A stretch of DNA of 7,836 bases from JAERML01 sp035687895 (GTDB lineage Bacteria; Bacteroidota; Ignavibacteria; UBA10030; UBA6906): assembly GCA_035687895.1 (NCBI GenBank), contig DASRUE010000041.1:1-7836 (forward strand). The letters run 5' to 3'. The position numbers were made by a program, and so were the translations under genes. This document shows positions 5,301-7,836 of the stretch, piece by piece; the first letter of the stretch is position 1; each line of letters starts with the position of its first letter. The notes under the pieces are model-generated. The model did not search any database. It had not been told where the DNA came from and saw nothing but the letters and a program-made list of their open reading frames with translations.

Positions 5301-5599
5301 GTCGTCCCCTTTTCCTCCGGTGCCGGGGGAGGGTTGGGCTTGCTTGCCTCGTCAACATAGTTGAGCTTCAATTCCTGCAACATGTTGGTGAGGAAGTGTT
5401 CCTCTTCCTGATTCAGGTTGCCTTTTGTCTTCTCCTTCATCATATCCAGGATGTCGATGGTCCCTTGCGCGCCGGCAAGGTCCCGTTCCACCTTGTCGGT
5501 CATCGGGTTCTTGATCTTGCCCATTTGCGACATGGCAAGACCATGAAACATCAGCACAACCTGTGCGAATAAGATCTGGTTCTTTTCCTTTGCATCCAT
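5297..5599 (-). CDS. DUF1844 family protein
   Basis: This 100-residue soluble, mostly helical protein has no known activity. The family pattern is clear: ILFAQVVLMFHGLAMSQMGKI (about 9-29), DLAGAQGTIDILDMMKEKTKGNL (about 41-63) and a following EEEHFLTNMLQELKLNYV segment. The C-terminus is a proline- and glutamate-rich tail. I chose the ATG at 5599. An upstream in-frame ATG at 5653 would add 18 N/S/G-rich residues, unlike the family, that lie within the preceding glycosyltransferase gene. The start is 19 bases after the glycosyltransferase stop, and the end overlaps nadK by four bases. No signal peptide or membrane segment is seen. Confidence 0.88.
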   Translation of the reverse strand: MDAKEKNQILFAQVVLMFHGLAMSQMGKIKNPMTDKVERDLAGAQGTIDILDMMKEKTKGNLNQEEEHFLTNMLQELKLNYVDEASKPNPPPAPEEKGTT

Positions 5600-5618
5600 G
5601 CGTTCACCGTTTCGTGAA

Positions 5619-6368
5619 TTACTGTTTCCGTTGCAGTTCCCAGAGCTTTGCATACTTCACGAAGACATACCCCGCTGAGACCACCGACAGGATGAAACCG
5701 TGTATCCCATCAAGAAACCCGAGACGAAGGAAGTACATCTTCACAAACAAGAATGACGGGCGGACCAACAGATCGGGAAGTGAGAACCGCTTCCCGGATA
5801 CGGCCATGTCCTCCGCTGCCAGGGAGGTGTAGCGGTTGAACTTTGCAAAATAGTGCTGGAGATCCGGGTCGGTATAGTGCATCAGATCATTCTGCAGAGC
5901 TCCGACACTTCCGTGCACAATGAGCTGTTCATGCACCCTGTTTTCGCTGAACCGTCCCTGAGTTCTGCGAAACAACCTGGTCACCCGCGACGGATACCAA
6001 CCACAGTGTTTGATCCACCGCCCCAGAAAATACGCCCGGCGTGCGACAGAATATCCGGATGTTTCTCCATTCCCCGCAATGACCTGCTTGATCTCGTCAG
6101 CAAGTGGTGGTGTCACACGTTCATCAGCATCCAACCAGAGCACCCAATCGCCCGCCGCCTGGTCGAGCGCGTAGTTTTTTGTTGCCCCGTATCCTTTCCA
6201 CTCCACACTCAGCACTTTGGAAGTGTATTGTCTGGCAAGCTCCATGGTCCGGTCGGTGCTGCCGGAATCAACGACAATGAGTTCGTCCGCCCAGTGGACG
6301 CTGGCCAGACATTCGGCAATGTTCCGTTCTTCGTTCAACGCGATAGTCACCACGGACAGTGTTCCCAT
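5619..6368 (-). CDS. Family 2 glycosyltransferase, WaaE/KdtX-like (LPS core type)
   Basis: This is an inverting GT-A enzyme that probably adds a sugar to a lipopolysaccharide core or similar glycolipid at the cytoplasmic face of the inner membrane. From the ATG at 6368 it has 249 residues: SVVTIALNEERNI (5-17), VVDSGSTDRT (32-41), the metal-binding DXD-type motif LDADE (79-83) and the WaaE-like stretch FLGRWIKHCGWYPSRVTRLF (114-133), followed by RVHEQL (144-149). The C-terminal part (about 205-240) is hydrophobic and may attach to the membrane. The reading frame is open farther upstream to 6491, but that extension is arginine- and proline-rich, lies in the ligase gene and lacks family resemblance. 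The chosen start overlaps the ligase stop by one base (TAATG) and has AGGGGG upstream. The acceptor and donor cannot be told from sequence. Confidence 0.93.
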   Translation of the reverse strand: MGTLSVVTIALNEERNIAECLASVHWADELIVVDSGSTDRTMELARQYTSKVLSVEWKGYGATKNYALDQAAGDWVLWLDADERVTPPLADEIKQVIAGNGETSGYSVARRAYFLGRWIKHCGWYPSRVTRLFRRTQGRFSENRVHEQLIVHGSVGALQNDLMHYTDPDLQHYFAKFNRYTSLAAEDMAVSGKRFSLPDLLVRPSFLFVKMYFLRLGFLDGIHGFILSVVSAGYVFVKYAKLWELQRKQ

Positions 6369-7612
6369 TATGCCCCCTGATTTGGCGTGCCGGACAGGGA
6401 TGCGTCCTGAGAAAAAAGACGCCCCACTCCAACCGCGAGGCCGATTGACGTCCAGAAGAGGAGAACGACCTCCTGGTCTCCAAAGCTCCATTCCGTCAAG
6501 CCATTTACCTGAAAGCCAACGAACACGGCCAACGCTCCAAGAGCAACGGACCCTGCAAACCAGTCATCCTTCACCTGTCGCAGGATCCTCCATTCCGTGA
6601 TGAAGATCTTCACGAACAACAGAACGACGACCACAAACCCAAGTGTCCCGAGTGTCACAAGGAGCTGCAAGAGCACATTGTGCAGATGTCCCCATTCAAT
6701 GGCCGTTCCGGTTGGAGCATATTGCACGAGCAGTTCATAAAGATCGATGTCACCTACTCCAACAAAGGGATGGTCTGCGAAGATCCTGAGCCCCGTGCCC
6801 CAGAGCAGCATCCGCGACGCGTTCTCAGGATGCTGAAGGTCCACGATGCTGTGGAGCCTGCTTTCCACGAATGGGGGCGCGAACACCATAAGCAGGATAA
6901 TCACTGCCAGCAACGGGAGTATCAATTTTTTCTGCTTGACAAGAGCAATGAAAAGAACACCCGCCGCCGCGGCAAGATACGCTCCGCGTGTCACCGTCGC
7001 GTAAAGACTAATGAGCACAGGAATGAGTCCGAGCAGGGCCGCGAGACGGACCTTTCGTGGCGTGTTATGATGAATGATGAAAGGAATGAGAAGGAGCGCA
7101 GTCATCATCATCAATTCAGAGGTGGTCATGTAGAACTGGAAGATCCCCAAACGCGTTGTGCTCTCAGGATCAGCGAAGACCAGCTTGGCCACACCGAGGA
7201 TCCCCACTGTGCAGGCAGAACCAAGCAGAACAGCCACGGACTGCATGGCAATGCGCTTCGAGCTCAGAACGGAAGCGAACAGATAGACGACCCCGATAAG
7301 AAGGAGACGTTTGGAGAACAGAAACGATTGGGCGGGGTTGTATGAGAACACCGAGGCGACCAACTCAGCTATTAGGTATGCAAGAAAAAAGTAATCGAGA
7401 GGTGTGGAGGCAACCATGAACCGTCGCTTCACCAGCATGGTGGCAAGCCAGAGAACGGCAATCATGCCCAGCGCAAGTGAGTTGACCGCGATGGAGAAGA
7501 AGTTCGAAGCAAGAAACAGATAGACAAAAAAGAAGAATGCCCGCTGCAGTAATACAGGGCCTTGGTCGGCTGCGGCATTGACAGAAGTCGCCGGTATTAT
7601 TTTTTCAGCCAT
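6368..7612 (-). CDS. O-antigen ligase/polymerase-like membrane protein (Wzy_C domain)
   Basis: This 414-residue protein is nearly all hydrophobic segments, about 10-12 helices. It has the layout of WaaL/Wzy-type enzymes that transfer polymer from undecaprenyl diphosphate onto lipid A core, or polymerise it, at the periplasmic face. The Wzy_C region begins around TVTRGAYLAAAAGVL (206-220), which holds the conserved Arg (R209). The large periplasmic loop runs about 245-305 (ASRMLLWGTGLRIFADHPFVGVG, 265-287). The catalytic-type His is in GHLHNVLLQ (308-316; H311). GLTEW (371-375) is a further family-like motif. Ligase and polymerase cannot be separated by sequence alone. The start is two bases after the ABC transporter stop. 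The end overlaps the glycosyltransferase start by one base. Confidence 0.9.
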   Translation of the reverse strand: MAEKIIPATSVNAAADQGPVLLQRAFFFFVYLFLASNFFSIAVNSLALGMIAVLWLATMLVKRRFMVASTPLDYFFLAYLIAELVASVFSYNPAQSFLFSKRLLLIGVVYLFASVLSSKRIAMQSVAVLLGSACTVGILGVAKLVFADPESTTRLGIFQFYMTTSELMMMTALLLIPFIIHHNTPRKVRLAALLGLIPVLISLYATVTRGAYLAAAAGVLFIALVKQKKLILPLLAVIILLMVFAPPFVESRLHSIVDLQHPENASRMLLWGTGLRIFADHPFVGVGDIDLYELLVQYAPTGTAIEWGHLHNVLLQLLVTLGTLGFVVVVLLFVKIFITEWRILRQVKDDWFAGSVALGALAVFVGFQVNGLTEWSFGDQEVVLLFWTSIGLAVGVGRLFSQDASLSGTPNQGA

Positions 7613-7614
7613 GA

Positions 7615-7836
7615 TTAAACTCTGAACTGGAGTTCATACAACTTCTTGTAGAGCCCCTTCGAGTTCAGCAGAAGGTCTGTGTGTTTCCCCACTTCCACAA
7701 TACGGCCCGCTTCAATCACGAAAATCCTGTCTGCGTGTTGAACAGTGGAAAGGCGGTGGGCAATGACAATGGAGGTCCTCCCTGCCATCAGATTCTCGAT
7801 GGCTTCCTGCACAAGGATCTCCGATTCGGTGTCCAG
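7615..7836 (-). CDS. ABC exporter, C-terminal end of ATPase domain (partial, MsbA-like)
   Basis: Only the last 73 codons are in the window; the frame is open to its edge, and the apparent GTG start at 7812 is an internal Val. The fragment begins LDTESE, the end of the D-loop after Walker B. It then has VQEAIENLMAGRTSIVIAHR with the switch His (H27 of the fragment) and LSTVQHADRI, ending FVIEAGRIVEVGKHTDLL. This is typical of type IV homodimeric exporters such as MsbA. With an O-antigen ligase and an LPS-type glycosyltransferase downstream, a lipid A/glycolipid flippase is the best guess, but the substrate domain is not visible. The stop is two bases before the ligase start, so they share a transcript. 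Confidence 0.93.
   Translation of the reverse strand: MDTESEILVQEAIENLMAGRTSIVIAHRLSTVQHADRIFVIEAGRIVEVGKHTDLLLNSKGLYKKLYELQFRV

Noticed and set aside
6369..6491. 41-codon N-terminal extension of the glycosyltransferase
   Set aside because: It lies wholly in the ligase gene, is rich in Arg and Pro, and precedes a better start that has AGGGGG upstream and a TAATG junction.
6680..7345. 221-codon plus-strand ORF rich in charged residues and His
   Set aside because: It is the antisense image of the O-antigen ligase transmembrane segments.
7623..7636. Palindrome TGAACT-GG-AGTTCA at the end of the ABC transporter gene
   Set aside because: It is short, has a two-base loop, lies within the final codons of the gene and is likely chance.

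Overview
The window looks like a chromosomal piece of a Gram-negative bacterium, probably from the Bacteroidota/Chlorobiota/Ignavibacteriota (FCB) side. That placement is an inference. It rests on the LPS-type envelope genes, a DusB-like enzyme with a GCW active-site motif, a lipoprotein with a CX4CH cytochrome-like site, several starts without a clear Shine-Dalgarno sequence, and short palindromic intergenic repeats of a kind common in environmental genomes. No rRNA, tRNA, CRISPR array, insertion sequence or phage gene was seen.

Layout. Positions 1-586 hold a small GIY-YIG nuclease-like gene (minus strand) that exactly fills the gap between two pairs of related palindromic repeats; its stop codon lies inside one of them. 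Next on the minus strand are a type III polyketide synthase (587-1636) and a DusB-like tRNA dihydrouridine synthase (1719-2726). The roughly 600 bases from 2727 to 3323 contain a plausible dusB promoter, a 131-base nested inverted repeat, about 200 bases with nothing recognisable, and a doubtful 66-codon ORF. On the plus strand, a DUF4013-type membrane protein (3324-3992) is followed directly by a small cytochrome-c-like putative lipoprotein (3993-4406).

From 7836 down to 4419 the minus strand carries a tightly packed operon. In order of transcription it has the C-terminal end of an ABC exporter, an O-antigen ligase/polymerase-like membrane protein, a WaaE/KdtX-type family 2 glycosyltransferase, a DUF1844 protein and NAD kinase. 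Junctions are +2, -1, +19 and -4 bases, which suggests one transcript and coupled translation. The first three genes fit export and assembly of surface glycolipid. DUF1844 and NAD kinase seem to be housekeeping genes at the 3' end of the same transcript.

The best candidate for something undescribed is the GIY-YIG gene boxed by paired, oppositely oriented repeats with conserved ends and variable interiors. It resembles a nuclease-plus-palindrome unit, by loose analogy with REP elements and their dedicated transposases. One copy is seen here, so mobility is a hypothesis.
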